Source: Pseudeuparius sepicola (lineage: Eukaryota; Arthropoda; Insecta; Coleoptera; Anthribidae). From it: a DNA stretch of 64,000 nucleotides. Both the position numbers and the translations under genes were made by a program. How positions within the stretch are numbered: the stretch's first letter is position 1; every line of letters begins with the position of its first letter. Below are positions 9,893 to 21,150 of the stretch, piece after piece. The stretch spans positions 17,958,175-18,022,174 of the forward strand of contig OY987303.1 in assembly GCA_963920635.1 (NCBI GenBank), in the 5' to 3' direction. Under the pieces are notes generated by a model. It was not told where the DNA came from and ran no database searches. It worked only from the letters and a program-made list of their open reading frames with translations.

Positions 9893-10865
9893 TTTTCACC
9901 TACTGCTTTCAAATGTTACAGATCAACTGTACATTGAAAATGAAGAAAAAAATGCCAAATGAATATTGGTCGAAACACATTCGTTTTCTTGAAATAGGGT
10001 GTCCAAATTATGTCGAGTTTCAATCCATTCCATTTTAAAAGTGAACATTTTTTTGGACATTGTTCATATAGGTTTTTTTCTGGCTTTAAGGTGACATTTT
10101 CAAAATTTAAACAAAAATTATCAATTTTTTTTCGGTACAGTTTTCTTCGCATGTAGATTCGAACAATCTTGTAAAGTCGATATTCGTTCGATACCGATAA
10201 ACTACTAAAAATCCAGAAATATCGATCTTACAGTCAGTTTTTCGGACGATATCGAACAATTTTGCAAAGTCGATATTCGTTCGACAACGATAAACTACTA
10301 AAAATCCAGAAATATCGATCGTCTCGGCAGTTTTTCCGACGATATCGAACAATTTTCCAAAATCGACATTCGTTCGATACCGATAAAACGAGAAATATCG
10401 TCTTCCCGGCAATTTTTCGGAAGATATAGACCAATTTTTCAAAAACCGATATTTTTTCGACAGAAAATACTAAAAATTGAAAAAAAAAATCGGAACCGCT
10501 TTGTTACGGTCTATCTTGGATACGACCGGAAAATACCTACCTATTATGAAATGTTCCTCCTTTGGTTTTTATTTTTTTACTTTACACCAGTGGGCTTTAA
10601 TTTCATGATAGCGATTAAAACTAAGCAACCTAAGACGGCAACACCGCTTCTAACCCCGAAATGTGAGTCCCTGTATATGAAGGTCTGAACTGCCAGAAAT
10701 ATGGAATCGGATTTAAATTCATTTTGGTCATTGTTGCGCCCTCTCGGGCTGAAAAACTGAACTGAATAGTTCACAAATGCCCGTCATTTTTGACTAGGGC
10801 GTGCAAATGTCTCCTTAAAGGGTACAGTCGTTGTGCAATATTTGTTTGAAAGCAGTAGGTGAAAA
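9893..10865. repeat. Segment bounded by a perfect 21 bp inverted repeat
   Basis: TTTTCACCTACTGCTTTCAA plus one base at 9893-9913 is exactly inverted at 10845-10865. The enclosed 930 bp holds the 93 bp minisatellite. No target duplication was found, so a transposon boundary is possible but unproven. Confidence 0.5.
10147..10465. repeat. 93 bp minisatellite, about 3.4 copies
   Basis: The unit beginning TCGAACAAT recurs at 10159, 10252 and 10345 (two steps of exactly 93 bp), with a diverged copy starting near 10427 after an 82 bp step. Each unit contains TCGATATTCGTTCGATACCG, ACTACTAAAAATCCAGAAAT and ATATCGATC, giving dense CGATA/ATCGAT words. Since 93 is divisible by three, open frames run through on the minus strand and read as a 31-residue periodic peptide (ISGFLVVYRYRTNIDF). 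I take that as a by-product of the period. Confidence 0.8.
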
Positions 10866-11250
10866 TTTTATTTTACGGATATTGAAGTCAACAGGTGTTT
10901 TGGGGCAAGTTTTGGCAATTTCAACGCAAACGGTTGATTTGATCGTTATGAAACAAGAGTACCTACCTCTTTGTTGCCGAATGAAAAGATGCACTAAAAT
11001 GATGGACCTGCAGGAACAAAAGGATAACCTTAAAAAAGTTACGAGCAAAAGCACGATCCAAAAACAGCGCAAGTGCTGTGAAATTGACATTTTCAGCTTA
11101 TTCTCCATCACCAAAAACATAGCAGTGCCAAATTTCAGTTCAGCAGCTTGATTATTTCGGGAGATGTAGCCATAATTCAATTTCAAAAAATGAACTTTAA
11201 CGCCCTGTATCTCGTAAACAAAAAAAATTTCTATAAGGCATATTCGTAAC
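10866..11250. repeat. Relic related to the interior of the 47363 element
   Basis: Shares AACAGGTGTTTTGGGG, TTTCAACGCAAACGGTTGAT, CGTTATGAAACAAGAGTACC and GCACTAAAATGATG, in order, with 47695-47800. Further right is CGCCCTGTATCTCGTAAAC at 11201-11219, a phrase typical of the palindromic elements here. The frames 10831-11151 (+) and 10815-11252 (-) lie on this relic and are not supported as genes. Confidence 0.55.
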
Positions 11251-11280
11251 ATTTTGGCACAAAATATATGCGGTTACACC

Positions 11281-11760
11281 TTAGACAAGGGAGGGGAGAG
11301 AGAACGCATAATCTGGCCAAATTGAGTGTGCCCAGTTAGGCACCACTAGTGGCGTATCGCGTGGGACTGGTAAAGAATGAAAAATGCCTATAAAGCATTA
11401 CTGTTGGTTTGTAAAGGGACCAAATTTCGACAAAGCAACAAAATTTTAGTTGTTTGAAGCGGTATACAAATAATACAATGTCTTTTTTCCTTTAACTCTA
11501 AATATTTACCTCTGAAAGGTTATTCCTGATCTCGACTTTTGCAACCAAAAGCTGAACAAAACACCATTATGATGCCACAAAAATAACAATGTCTTCAGTC
11601 CATATGAGCACAAAATCACAAAAACTAAACCTGCTGTCACACACGACGTTTGGAGTTTGGAATCAAATTATGGCGTTGCATTGTTGTATTTGGGCACACT
11701 CTCTACTATGGTCCGTATATATTCACGTTACGCGTCCTCTCCCCTCCCTTGTCTGAAGGT
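11281..11760. repeat. Inverted-repeat element, unclassified
   Basis: AGACAAGGGAGGGGAGAG near 11283 and GAGTGTGCCCA near 11325 recur inverted near 11690-11755. Arms are about 50-60 bp and diverged, and no clear target duplication is visible. Confidence 0.5.
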
Positions 11761-12539
11761 CGCACTATGTGCCATTATTAATGACTCGCCCTGTAGAATA
11801 AGACATATCACTTGATAATTAAAAGTTACTACTCGACCCCTCTCAACCACCACGTTTTTATAATAATGTCAAAAATTCTCTATAACAATTACCTACATAT
11901 CTACTGATTTCGTTAAATTTCGCTAAAAACTGTTGTATCGCGACACAACTAAATATTAAATATTTTCATCCCCCATTTCCACCCCTTGGAAATATATAGA
12001 ATGCTTAAAAGCAATCGAAACCTCCCTATTGCAGTCAGGTTTACTTATACCAAATGTGAGGCCGATTATATCTTAATAAGTTCGAAAGTTATCGTGGGAA
12101 CACACACTGACGCATGACGTCAAATTTCAAAATCAATAATTATTTTATGTTTAAAATAATGGCTATTTTTCTGTAAATTGAAATGGAGACTCGCTTATTT
12201 TTGACACATGTCCTTAAGGACGCTTCTGTGCTGAAACTTGGTTTACGACGTTCTAAAATATTTTAAACCGATTTAGCAAATGATATGAATATTTTCGCTT
12301 ACGTGGTGACGTGGAAAAATTTTTTATATCTGAAAAAACCAATATCGATACCAACTTTCCTGGACACACTGTATAATACCAAAGTCTAACTTAGTAATGT
12401 AATGATTATAATACAAGAAAAAAAAGGAATTATATTATGAACTTGAGACCAAACACAGCAGTGACTCCTACCCCACATAATAATTTAGAAATTTACATTT
12501 CATACCAAAACTTTTCCTTGCGAATTCTATTTCAATTCC
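11761..12539. other. Unassigned DNA with a solo MITE end
   Basis: GGACACACTGTA at 12363-12374 followed by TA has the form of a right terminus of a CAGTGTGTCC element, but its left partner is not in reach. The rest is AT-rich and unassigned. Confidence 0.4.
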
Positions 12540-12870
12540 AAGTGTTCAATTAAAAACTTGTAAAAGCAAATATCACTGTCTCTGAGAGTTGCCTAAGGCA
12601 GGAATAAATAAAAACCACCGAAAATAAAAGCCAAAGGAGCAATTATTATTGTTGCATCAGGTGGGCTGTTCCCTTTATTCCTCCATCCCCTGTTTCGGCG
12701 TAATTTAATTTCACCTTGAAGATTTTTCAATATATCTTGGGGAGGCTCCAGGGGAGCACTCAAATTAAATCGCTAAGGGGCCGTGATTAGCAAAAGTTAA
12801 CGAGAGGTGCTTCAGATTTGAGAATATTGAAGAAACGAAGGTAATTTGTTCTATTTATATTTTAATACGT
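12540..12870 (+). repeat. Duplicated non-coding segment, copy 1
   Basis: Shares with 17787-18150, in the same order and strand: AAGTGTTCAATTA, AAACTTGTAAAAGC, GCATCAGGTGGGC, CCCCTGTTTCGGC, GTAATTTAATTTCAC, TTTTTCAATATATCTTGGGG, CACTCAAATTAAATC and GCTTCAGATTTGAGA. There is no shared reading frame. The conserved words are interrupted by diverged stretches, as in old duplicated regulatory DNA. Copies are about 5.2 kb apart. Confidence 0.7.
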
Positions 12871-13044
12871 TAAAGCTCTTCTCAACATTGCAACACTACT
12901 TGATGTTCCAGGATTTAACGTTACAAGGTTCTGACATCCTTATACAGTAGGGCGGATAAAGTTATCATTAGAGGATTTTTTTTGTAAAACTATTTTTTAC
13001 AATCTTACTTTATGTGAGCAGTTTGTGCTTGTACAGGGTGTCCT

Positions 13045-13152
13045 AAGTGAGATTATCATTTCCTGAGTTTTTGAGATAAAAAACCTACTAAACCCCTTAA
13101 GTGAGATTATCATTTCCTGAGTTTTTGAGATAAAAACCTACTAATCCCCAGG
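13045..13152 (+). repeat. 54 bp tandem duplication next to a MITE end
   Basis: AAGTGAGATTATCATTTCCT at 13045 is repeated at 13099 together with GAGTTTTTGAGATAAAAA and CCTACTAA. It follows CAGGGTGTCCTAAGTGAG (13034), which looks like a MITE terminus. A second terminus, CAGGGTGTTCTCGATAAG, starts at about 13204. Neither end has a visible partner. Confidence 0.6.
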
Positions 13153-13363
13153 GTGGTGCAGTTTTTTCCGAGGAATCCGAATCTAGATTCAGAATTGACA
13201 TACAGGGTGTTCTCGATAAGATAAGACCAAAATGTATTTTTTTTTAAATGTTGCACGATTGTTAGGTAGATACTTTGACAAGACCAAAGGCGCTCACTAA
13301 AGTAGTGCTTTCAGACGAGTTGCACAGAATATTTTTTCTACAATCAATTTAAATGTACATACG

Positions 13364-14884
13364 CAGGGTCAGTTTTTTCGATGCCCACTATGGGGATCTC
13401 GGAAACTAGCAGAGTTAGAACAAAGGTTAAATGGGGAAGGAATTGCAGTTTTGAATGCTAAATCTAATACCCCTTTTGGATTTCTAAAAAAGTTCATGGC
13501 TCACTAGATATTTTGAAACGAGTGATTTTTTGCTATTTCATCAGATCTCTGTAGCTCCGTTATTTCAGACTATACAGAAAAACTGTCGAGTCAAAAATAA
13601 TTGTAGATAATTTTCGCCTTAATAATAAAATCTAATCCAATTTTTTATGTTGTTTGTGATTTTTGAGATATGACAAACTTGTGTTTTTTTAAATGTAAAT
13701 CATAGTTGGCTATGGCCTTATCAAATCGGCCATTTTTTGAGCTTTCCAAAAATATATACTCGACATAGTTATTATAAAAAATAAAATAGCTATGGCTAAT
13801 TTTCTGATTTTTTTTTTTAAATTTTCACATAGTCAGCCATGGAATATTTTCATAATTACGTTCTATTTTAATTTAAGACATACTTCAAACTTTCAAATAT
13901 TTTATTTTTAGCTGGTAACAAAATGTAACAAAATAAAGCAAAAATTATCATGATGGAGCTCCACCACGTAACTTTTTGCCTGAAATTACCTAGATCAGTT
14001 TTATCCAAATAGTTGGATAGGGAGAAATAGACCTATTTCCTGTCAGCCCCGATTCCCCGATTTGTCTGTTTTGGATTTCTTTTTGTGGGGAACAGTACAA
14101 AATAAAGTATGAGACAATTGTTGAATTAAGAGCAGCTGTTTTGCTGTTTTAGAAGCAATTGCCAGTATTGGCAGGCGCTCTCTAAGAATGGCGAGAAATT
14201 TAGTTTTAAAAAGATGCAATATTTGCATAAATAATTATGGTGGATTGTTTGAACACCTTTTTTATTTTAAAAGGTGACCTTTTAAAATAATAATAATTTG
14301 AATTTAAATTTTTTAATTTTTGTTTTATTTTGTTACATTTTGTTACCAGCTAAAAACAAAATATTAGAAAATTTGAAGTATGTCTAACTATAAAATAGAA
14401 CGTAATTATGAAAATATTCCATGGCTGACTATGTGAAAATTAAAAAAAAAACAGAAAATTAGCTATAGCTCTTTAATTTTTTTTTATAATAACTATGCCG
14501 ATTATTATATCTTTGGAAAGATAAAAAAATGGCCGATTTTATAAGGCTACAGCCATTACATTTAAAAAACAAAACTTTATGTCATATTTCAAAAATAACA
14601 AACAACATAAAAAACTGGATCAGATCATCTTATTAAGCCCAAAATTATCTACAATTTTTGTCTGTACAGTTTTTCTGTATAATCAGAAATAACGGAGCTA
14701 CAGAGATCTGATGAAATAGCAAAAAATCACTCTTTTCAGAATATCTAGTGAGCCAGGAACTTTTTTAAAAATCCAAAAGGGGCATTAGATTGAGCATTCA
14801 AAACTGCAATTTTTTTCCATTTAACCTTTGTTCTAGCTCTGCTAGTTTCCGAGATCCTCATGGTGGGCATCGAAAAAACTCGCA
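13364..14884 (+). mobile_element. Long-armed mariner relic, about 1.5 kb
   Basis: Arms of about 560 bp start CAGGGTCAGTTTTTTCGATG at 13364 and end inverted near 14884; the right tip is decayed (GAAAAAACTCGCATGAG). The core, about 390 bp, keeps the 3' part of a DDxD transposase on the plus strand. A solo arm of the same family lies at 20623-21150, whose intact start CAGGGTGAGTTTTTTTCG follows TA. Left and right arms are imperfect copies, so the insertion is not recent. Confidence 0.8.
13949..14270 (+). pseudogene. Mariner-type DDxD transposase, C-terminal part
   Basis: Reading across frameshifts gives DGAPP (second catalytic Asp, codon 13952-13954), YLDQFYPNSWIG, FPDLSVLDFFLWGTVQNKV (third catalytic Asp, codon 14074-14076), ETIVELRAAV, then RNLVLKRCNICINNYGG and FEHLF. 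The two Asp are about 41 residues apart, as in the better copy at 45365-46416. At least three frame changes and several stops make it dead. The first Asp and the DNA-binding domain are missing. Confidence 0.8.
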
Positions 14885-16838
14885 TGAGCATGAGCATACT
14901 GGAATCGGTGTATAAACTACAGGACTAATAATTATTTACCCTCCCAGCTGGCTGACAGTTCTTGATGACGTTTCTTCTTCTTCTTCGCGTCAAGAATCCA
15001 CATACTTACGATATACTCGTATGCACAAGAGAGACATTCGGTCCGCGGAACTTAGAGTCGCCATTTGTATGAAATGTGAATAGGGCGTATTATCAATTTA
15101 TCTGAAAACCGAGGACGTTTCGTTTCCGTGATACAGTGTGTAAAAAAACCTTGAAATGCCCTGTATTGTAAAAAAAGCTCAAGCTGCTGCCAGACTCAAA
15201 TTTTAAGTAGTTCTGACAATTGCCCTTATAATGCGGACTCGAGTGTGGACTTTAATGTTCACACTGTAGATTAGGTACAATGAGTAAAAGAATTTTCCTT
15301 AACTCATAAAATGAATGTATCCAAATACACATTTCTATTTTGAAATTACTGACATAATGAGCTTTATGATTAGGAATTTTTCATATGGTGAGATGAGGAA
15401 ATTATTGTTACATCAGTTGAAATCCTCTTTTGTTATCTCATCTTCGAAGGTAGATAGTAGATGATTGTATTGTAAATTCGTTTACAATTATTTGAGTTTA
15501 GAATCCAAAGAAAGTTATTTTCACCTTACCAGGGTGTTAAACATTGACCACTTCAAAATTTCAAAATGAAAAAATTACAAAGCAAGTGTAAATCCTGCGC
15601 ATTCGTACAACGCAACTAAGGTGAGGGTTTTTCAATTAAGCTAAGAGGGTAAGGGCCCCCAAATTCCAGGTGCAATATATCCCTACCCACCGTGGGCCTT
15701 CTCCCCATAAAAGTAAATCATCCGTGACAGGCCGGGAGTTCTTAAAACATAAGTTTACATCGGGAGAGAGTTTCCTCATAATTTAGATCGCACCTCCCCG
15801 GGGATGCCCGACGTGCGAGATAAGGGAAAAGAACATGATAAAGCGTCGGCATTTTTCGGCTGGTGCGCCAGACGCCTATTCGCCGATGTATGTACGTCGT
15901 CGGCCAGATTTTCGAATCTAGCGATTTGCCGAATCGATGGGTTAGTAAAATGTCTCGGGGCCTGATCGATAGCGGCTATCAATTTTCACAATTGTTTTCC
16001 CATCCATTTCCCTCGAGATCGGGAGCTATTAAAGGCGCTTTAGCGATCGACGACTTTACAGATGGAATATTGTTCGTTTTGCGATTTGTTAAGCCGGCAG
16101 TTGCTTTCAAAATTGATTAAAGGATCGGAAAACGCATTAGGTATTGATAGAATCCAGAACATATGTTCTTGACTGTATACTTTTGATTGAACAGCTTCAG
16201 CGATCCAGATTATACAAAAAGAGTCTTTACTTCATCGTTTCTCAACCTGAGAGGTCGCATTGTGTAAGACCCGTACCTATACGGAACATTCAAAGGCAAT
16301 TTTTCATTTTTTTACGATTGGTAAGCGTGTGAACACGCTCGTATGAGTTTATGAAGCCATTTAAAAATGAAAACTTCTTCATATAAATCCAGATACCGAA
16401 AAAAGGACGAATCGTTGCCGTGTTAACAAGCCAATGTAAAGGGTCTTCAATATTTTAGACCCTTGAGACTGAAGTGCATGCTTTAGTTCCTAGAGTGCAA
16501 AATACAAAATAGTGGATTACGTAGCAATAAGTTGTAAATAGCATATCCGAAAAAGTGCACGATTGCCCAATTGCTTTACAGCTCTAGTTTTGTACTTTTT
16601 TTTACGATCTCAATACATAGAAATTAATTAATTTAATCCGTTAAATACTTGTTATAGTGACATAGTCCATAGTTGAAAGAGAACCCTGTAGTTAGGCGCA
16701 CTGTGTCTACCCAAGATATTTTTGGATACAGCCACTAGAAGGCGTCTGAAATTGAAGCAATATAAATTTGTTTTTAAATAATTTTCTTATGGCAAATATG
16801 GCAATTATTTTCTTTTGCAATATATCTTACACTCTTAA
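14885..16838. other. Unassigned DNA with a GC-richer patch
   Basis: 15650-16100 is markedly GC-richer (CACCTCCCCGGGGATGCCCG, CGTCGGCCAGATTTTCG) and could be regulatory or ancient single-copy sequence; frames in it match nothing I know. CAGTGTG near 15134 and CAGGGTG near 15531 look like isolated MITE ends. Confidence 0.35.
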
Positions 16839-17174
16839 AGATGGAATTAAAACGTCATAAAAAGTGTGTTTGGTTGCCTGTATCGATAGAATTTTATTTA
16901 CAACTGGTTAAAAAAAAAGAAGTGCATTTGAAAGATTTACAAAAAATAACGGCAGGTAATTTTTCAAATAAGATACTAATAACAAAAACGTTATAGCTGC
17001 TACAAATTAAACAAATTGTTAATCTAGCGACTATAACTTTTAAAATAGTGTCGTGTATGAATGTTTTTATTTTTTGAAAACTTTCAAAAGTACTAGTTTC
17101 TTCTACCAGTTAAAAATTAAATTGTATTGATCAAGACACCCACATAAATTTTTAATGGCGTTTTAATTCCGTCC
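16839..17174. mobile_element. Second 336 bp palindrome flanked by TTAA
   Basis: Lies between TTAA at 16835-16838 and TTAA at 17175-17178. The left arm AGATGGAATTAAAACGTC and the inverted right arm GGACGGAATTAAAACGCC stay similar through TTTACAACTGGTT-like and TTATAGCTGCTAC-like words up to a central palindrome near 17010. The arms are clearly diverged, so it is older than the TTAA element at 7415. The sequence differs from that element, but length and target are the same. Confidence 0.6.
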
Positions 17175-17178
17175 TTAA

Positions 17179-17786
17179 GAAACTTACCTGAAATAATAAC
17201 TGTAAACAACTGCTATTACGAATGTAAACTATTAATGATACCAATAAAGAGCAGCAGAGTTCTAACTGTGTTGTAACTTTGTTAATTTGTAAATGCATTC
17301 GTGGTTGTAATTAACTTGATCTATGAAGTTACTTTCGGTCTGTTCGTTTGTGTTGCTCAAATTGCTCTAAGCAAGTTCCCGCATCCGATCTCTCTATATC
17401 TCAAATTACGTCACGAAGCCGATTGGATTGCTGACATCTTTTCAGGAACTTCTCTAATTTCGTGAAGAGTAGGTAGGTACAATAAATGTAGGTGTAAGTT
17501 CACTTTCAGTTAACCAATTTTAAATTTTTTCCTATTAGTAGCGCGATAAAATTGTTCAAAACATATTTTTCTTTAAGTTAGTACTTAGGTACTGAGCAAT
17601 CCACGGCAAGACCTGTTGTTACAAGTTTGAAGAGGATACTAATGCACTGGCTTTAAAGGAGTGAAATAAAAACTCAAACCTAGGTCGCTAGGAAATTACC
17701 CATGCGAAACCAATGGAAACTCCCTAGTCACAAATATGTCGCTCGCTCTGCCACTTGGCTAACTTCCCTCAAACTCGAGCTTTCTA
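17179..17786. other. Unassigned spacer
   Basis: No repeat, element or gene recognised. Confidence 0.4.
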
Positions 17787-18150
17787 TAAGTGTTCAATTA
17801 TAAACTTGTAAAAGCCAACCCTGTTATCATCGGTTGAAACTTCTCGTCGTCTAATGCTAAAAAATAAAAACGTTAAAATAAAAGTTCAGAAACTTTCCGC
17901 GCCTGGGGTCAAAATTCATCGGAACAATCATTGTCGCATCAGGTGGGCCCTTCGTGAAGGTTTTCATTTATTCTCTCACCCCCTGTTTCGGCCGTAATTT
18001 AATTTCACGTGAAAGACTTTTCAATATATCTTGGGGATGTTTCATTGGGCCACTCAAATTAAATCAAAAAGAGCGCGCGATTAGGGAAAGTTAAAGGGGC
18101 TTCAGATTTGAGAGATTCGAGGAAAGATAATCAGATCTATTTATATGTTG
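17787..18150 (+). repeat. Duplicated non-coding segment, copy 2
   Basis: Partner of 12540-12870, with the same ordered words. It carries extra sequence between AAACTTGTAAAAGCC and GGAACAATCATTGTCGCATC, so the two copies diverged by indels as well as substitutions. The intervening mariner relic and TTAA element separate the copies but are not part of the duplication. Confidence 0.7.
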
Positions 18151-18471
18151 CATTACATTTATACCATTTCTCATTCCATTTTGAATCTCGCTTAATGCTT
18201 TCTATTTTAGTTTAGATTTCCAAGTTTCAAACGAGATGCTTGAGATTATCTAGACTTCAATTTTTCAAGTTTGGTAACATATTCTTGTGGTTTTAATGAA
18301 AACTTTGAAGTTCTCAAAGTGTGTAATTTTTTTTCTATGGGCGTGCCTAAAATTCCATAAGGGTAGGTACTCATATATGCATGTCGCTAAATGCTAAATG
18401 GCATTATGAACACGCTTTTGAAGTTGCAAAGTTTTAAAGTCGTAAAGTAAACATAGATAATAGTTCAAGAA

Positions 18472-18604
18472 AGATGTTTTTGCGGCATAGCAGATTTAAA
18501 GGACAATCAGTTGAAAAAATGCACTCCCACTGGTAGGGTTCTAATTCCGATTGAAGTGCATTTTTAACTGATTATCCTTTACCTGGTATGCAAAAAAACA
18601 TTCC
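18472..18604. repeat. Small foldback, about 55 bp arms
   Basis: AGATGTTTTTGCGGCATAGC, AAAGGACAATCAGTT and AAAAATGCACT return inverted as AGTGCATTTTTAACTGATTA, CCTTTACCTGGTATGC and AAAAAAACATTC around a spacer of about 25 nt. Probably a minimal MITE. Confidence 0.6.
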
Positions 18605-19202
18605 CCTAGATTTATATTTGCAGGTACAGTCCATCTTTATAGTGTAACAACATTTCTGCAAATCTTTTGAGCAGGCATATCCGTCTGCATTTATACAGGA
18701 GATATTCTAAATAATGAATTCGATCCCCGGAATTAAACGTGAAACGTTTGAGTAACGGCGCCTCTTATACATATTCATGTTTCTGTACCTCCGAAGTTAG
18801 CCCCAGCCAGAAGGATTCAGGGCCTAACCGCATGAGGGGCGGGAGATGCGGTTTACCTCCGCCCTTGTACTGCTTTATCCACTATATTTCGACGGGAGTT
18901 TGCTTTTGAGTTTCTGCGGTTTACGAGTAGGTGACTCAAGTCGTAAAAAAAATAATTCCGATTTGTACAAAAACATTAGATATTCTATAAATAAGATGGG
19001 TTTATCGAGATTTGAGTGGGCAAGCTTTGAATTTGTATATTAGTTAAGTTTGGGTCATTTTGCTGTTATTGTAACTTGATTTGCTAAGATCTTTGCGAAC
19101 TGATACTTTTAAGCGTTCTGCAACAAAACATCCTTTGTAATAGTATATTTCATTACGAGTCTGGAAAAATCTATTTCTGGACGTGTAATGAACGATATTT
19201 TG
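18605..19202. other. Unassigned spacer
   Basis: 18740-18920 is GC-richer (GCCCCAGCCAGAAGGATTC, GCCTAACCGCATGAGGGGCG). No gene recognised. Confidence 0.35.
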
Positions 19203-19602
19203 TATTATACTTCTTTGAAAACGGAAACTTAAAACATTTTATCAGCATATTATAATAAATTTAATTGACAAAAAATAAACAATGCAGACAATATAGTGTT
19301 TGGTATGTATGATGCGTTTCCATGGTTACTCTCAGATTATTTCAAAGGTGCTTTGTTGTAAATTAGTTATTGTCAGATAAGGTGAATAAAACGTAAAAAA
19401 TATTACAGAAATGTATCTAAATATTGAAACAATTACGAATTAAAATACAAAAAAATAGGTACATGTTAAATATCAGAGAGCATATAGAGTTTCTTAAATT
19501 TAGTTTACTTAGCTTTAAATTTAGTTTACTTAGCCCGAAAAACCCCATCTTTCATTATTGCTAAAACAGATGAAAATAAGGTGTTTTCAAAGAAGTATAA
19601 TA
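19203..19602. mobile_element. 400 bp element with perfect 20 bp inverted ends
   Basis: TATTATACTTCTTTGAAAAC at 19203-19222 is exactly inverted at 19583-19602. The interior is non-coding, including a short direct repeat AAATTTAGTTTACTTAGC near 19496-19533. Superfamily unknown, as no clear target duplication is visible. Confidence 0.5.
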
Positions 19603-20622
19603 AAAAAACCTTTGTTCTCTGTTGACCAATTTTGATAAATTAGTTTTTGTTGGGTAGGCAAATGCACATTCATCAAGTGGGTGACTTCTTGGACTATATT
19701 CATGGCCAACTATTACCACTTTTAAGAGCTTTAATTTAAAAAATATTATTAGGGATTTTTTATAGGAAAAAAACTTTCTTTTTTAGGACGACGTAACTAT
19801 CTGTACCAATTTTCACTATTCTAAAATAAAAAAGTATAATTTTTTAAAATTATTGTAGACATCTATTATTGTTTTAAACATTAAGAGCATATTTTTCTTA
19901 ATAAATACTTACATTTTTTATAAAATGATGAAAAAGTTATAATAATGTACCAGATCTCAACAATCACAGTCAAAACTCGTTTAATTCGTTACCGTTACCA
20001 CATTTATTGTAAACGTTACAAAATATACTTGTCAGGCTCTGTCGCAAATGGAAGACTGGAGACTAGTCTATAATATTCCTAGCCAATACATAACATAAAG
20101 TTTTAGAAAATTTCTAGAAAACCTATGGAAGCTTTGCAGGAAAATCAATGAAAAACTAAAGTTTAAAGTTTGGTATGTAAGTAAAAGTGTGTTAAGTCCT
20201 TAACACACTGTATAAGGCAATATTAAATTCTAGTATTTTCCACAAAGAATAATGCAGTATTTTTCTCTCGTTGTACAAAAACATTGTTTATTAATATATC
20301 TGCAAAGTAAAAAAACACAAAAAATCCATAAGCAATATTTTTAAAAAAGTAAAAATTTCACTTATAACTTCGTATTTTACATCTTGACGTGATTGTGAAC
20401 AACAACTGTTTCTTGTAAGAATTGTCTCTATTTTGAATAATAAGAGCGTTTTTGCGGAGAAGGAAGGATTTCAAATGACACTTATTGGCTGCCTTGCGAA
20501 TATAACAGGACCAATATTTATTATCGACTGTTTTTTGGTTATAAGTGATGAAGGAAGGCATTTCAATAACAATAAAAAGTTTCCCATATGTATGATGCAG
20601 ACATTTCGGCGGTCACTGTATA
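19603..20622. other. Unassigned AT-rich DNA
   Basis: No gene or bounded element recognised. Confidence 0.4.
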
Positions 20623-21150
20623 CAGGGTGAGTTTTTTTCGATGCCCACTATGGGGATATCGGAAACTAGCAGAGCAGAACAAAGGTTAAATGGGGAAAGA
20701 ATTGCAGTTTTGAATGCTCAATCTAACGCCCTTTTGGATTTTTAAAAAGTTCATGGCTCACTAGATATTTTGAAAAGAGTGATTTTTTGCTATTTTATCA
20801 GATCTCTGTAGCTCCGTTATTTCTGATTATACAGAAAAACTGTAGAGACAAAAATTGTAGATAATTTTGGGCTTAATAAGATAATCTTATCTAATCCAAT
20901 ATTTTATGTAGTTTGTGATTTTTGAGATATGACGTAAACTTTTGTCTTTTGAAATGTAAATCATAGTTGGCTGCGGCCTTATAAAACCGGCTATTGTTTG
21001 AGCTTTCCAAAGATATAATACTCGGCATAGTTATTATAAAAAATAAAAGAGCTATGGCTAATTTTCTGATTTTTTTTAACTTTCACATAGTCAGCCATGG
21101 AATATTTTCATAATTACGTTCTATTTTATAATTACACATACTTCAACTTG
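20623..21150. mobile_element. Solo arm of the 13364 element family
   Basis: Starts CAGGGTGAGTTTTTTTCG after TA (20621-20622) and follows the left arm of 13364-14884 through GCCCACTATGGGGATATCGG, TCACTAGATATTTTGAAAAG, CAGATCTCTGTAGCTCCGTT and AGTCAGCCATGGAATATTTT. Similarity stops soon after ACGTTCTATTTTATAATTAC. The inner core and second arm are missing. Confidence 0.8.

Noticed and set aside
10107..10442. 111-codon frame with 31-residue repeats
   Set aside because: Explained by a 93 bp minisatellite whose period is a multiple of three; kept only as a curiosity.
10815..11252. 145-codon minus-strand frame and its 106-codon plus-strand overlap
   Set aside because: Lies on a relic of the 47363 element family; the homologous block at 47690 does not keep the frame.
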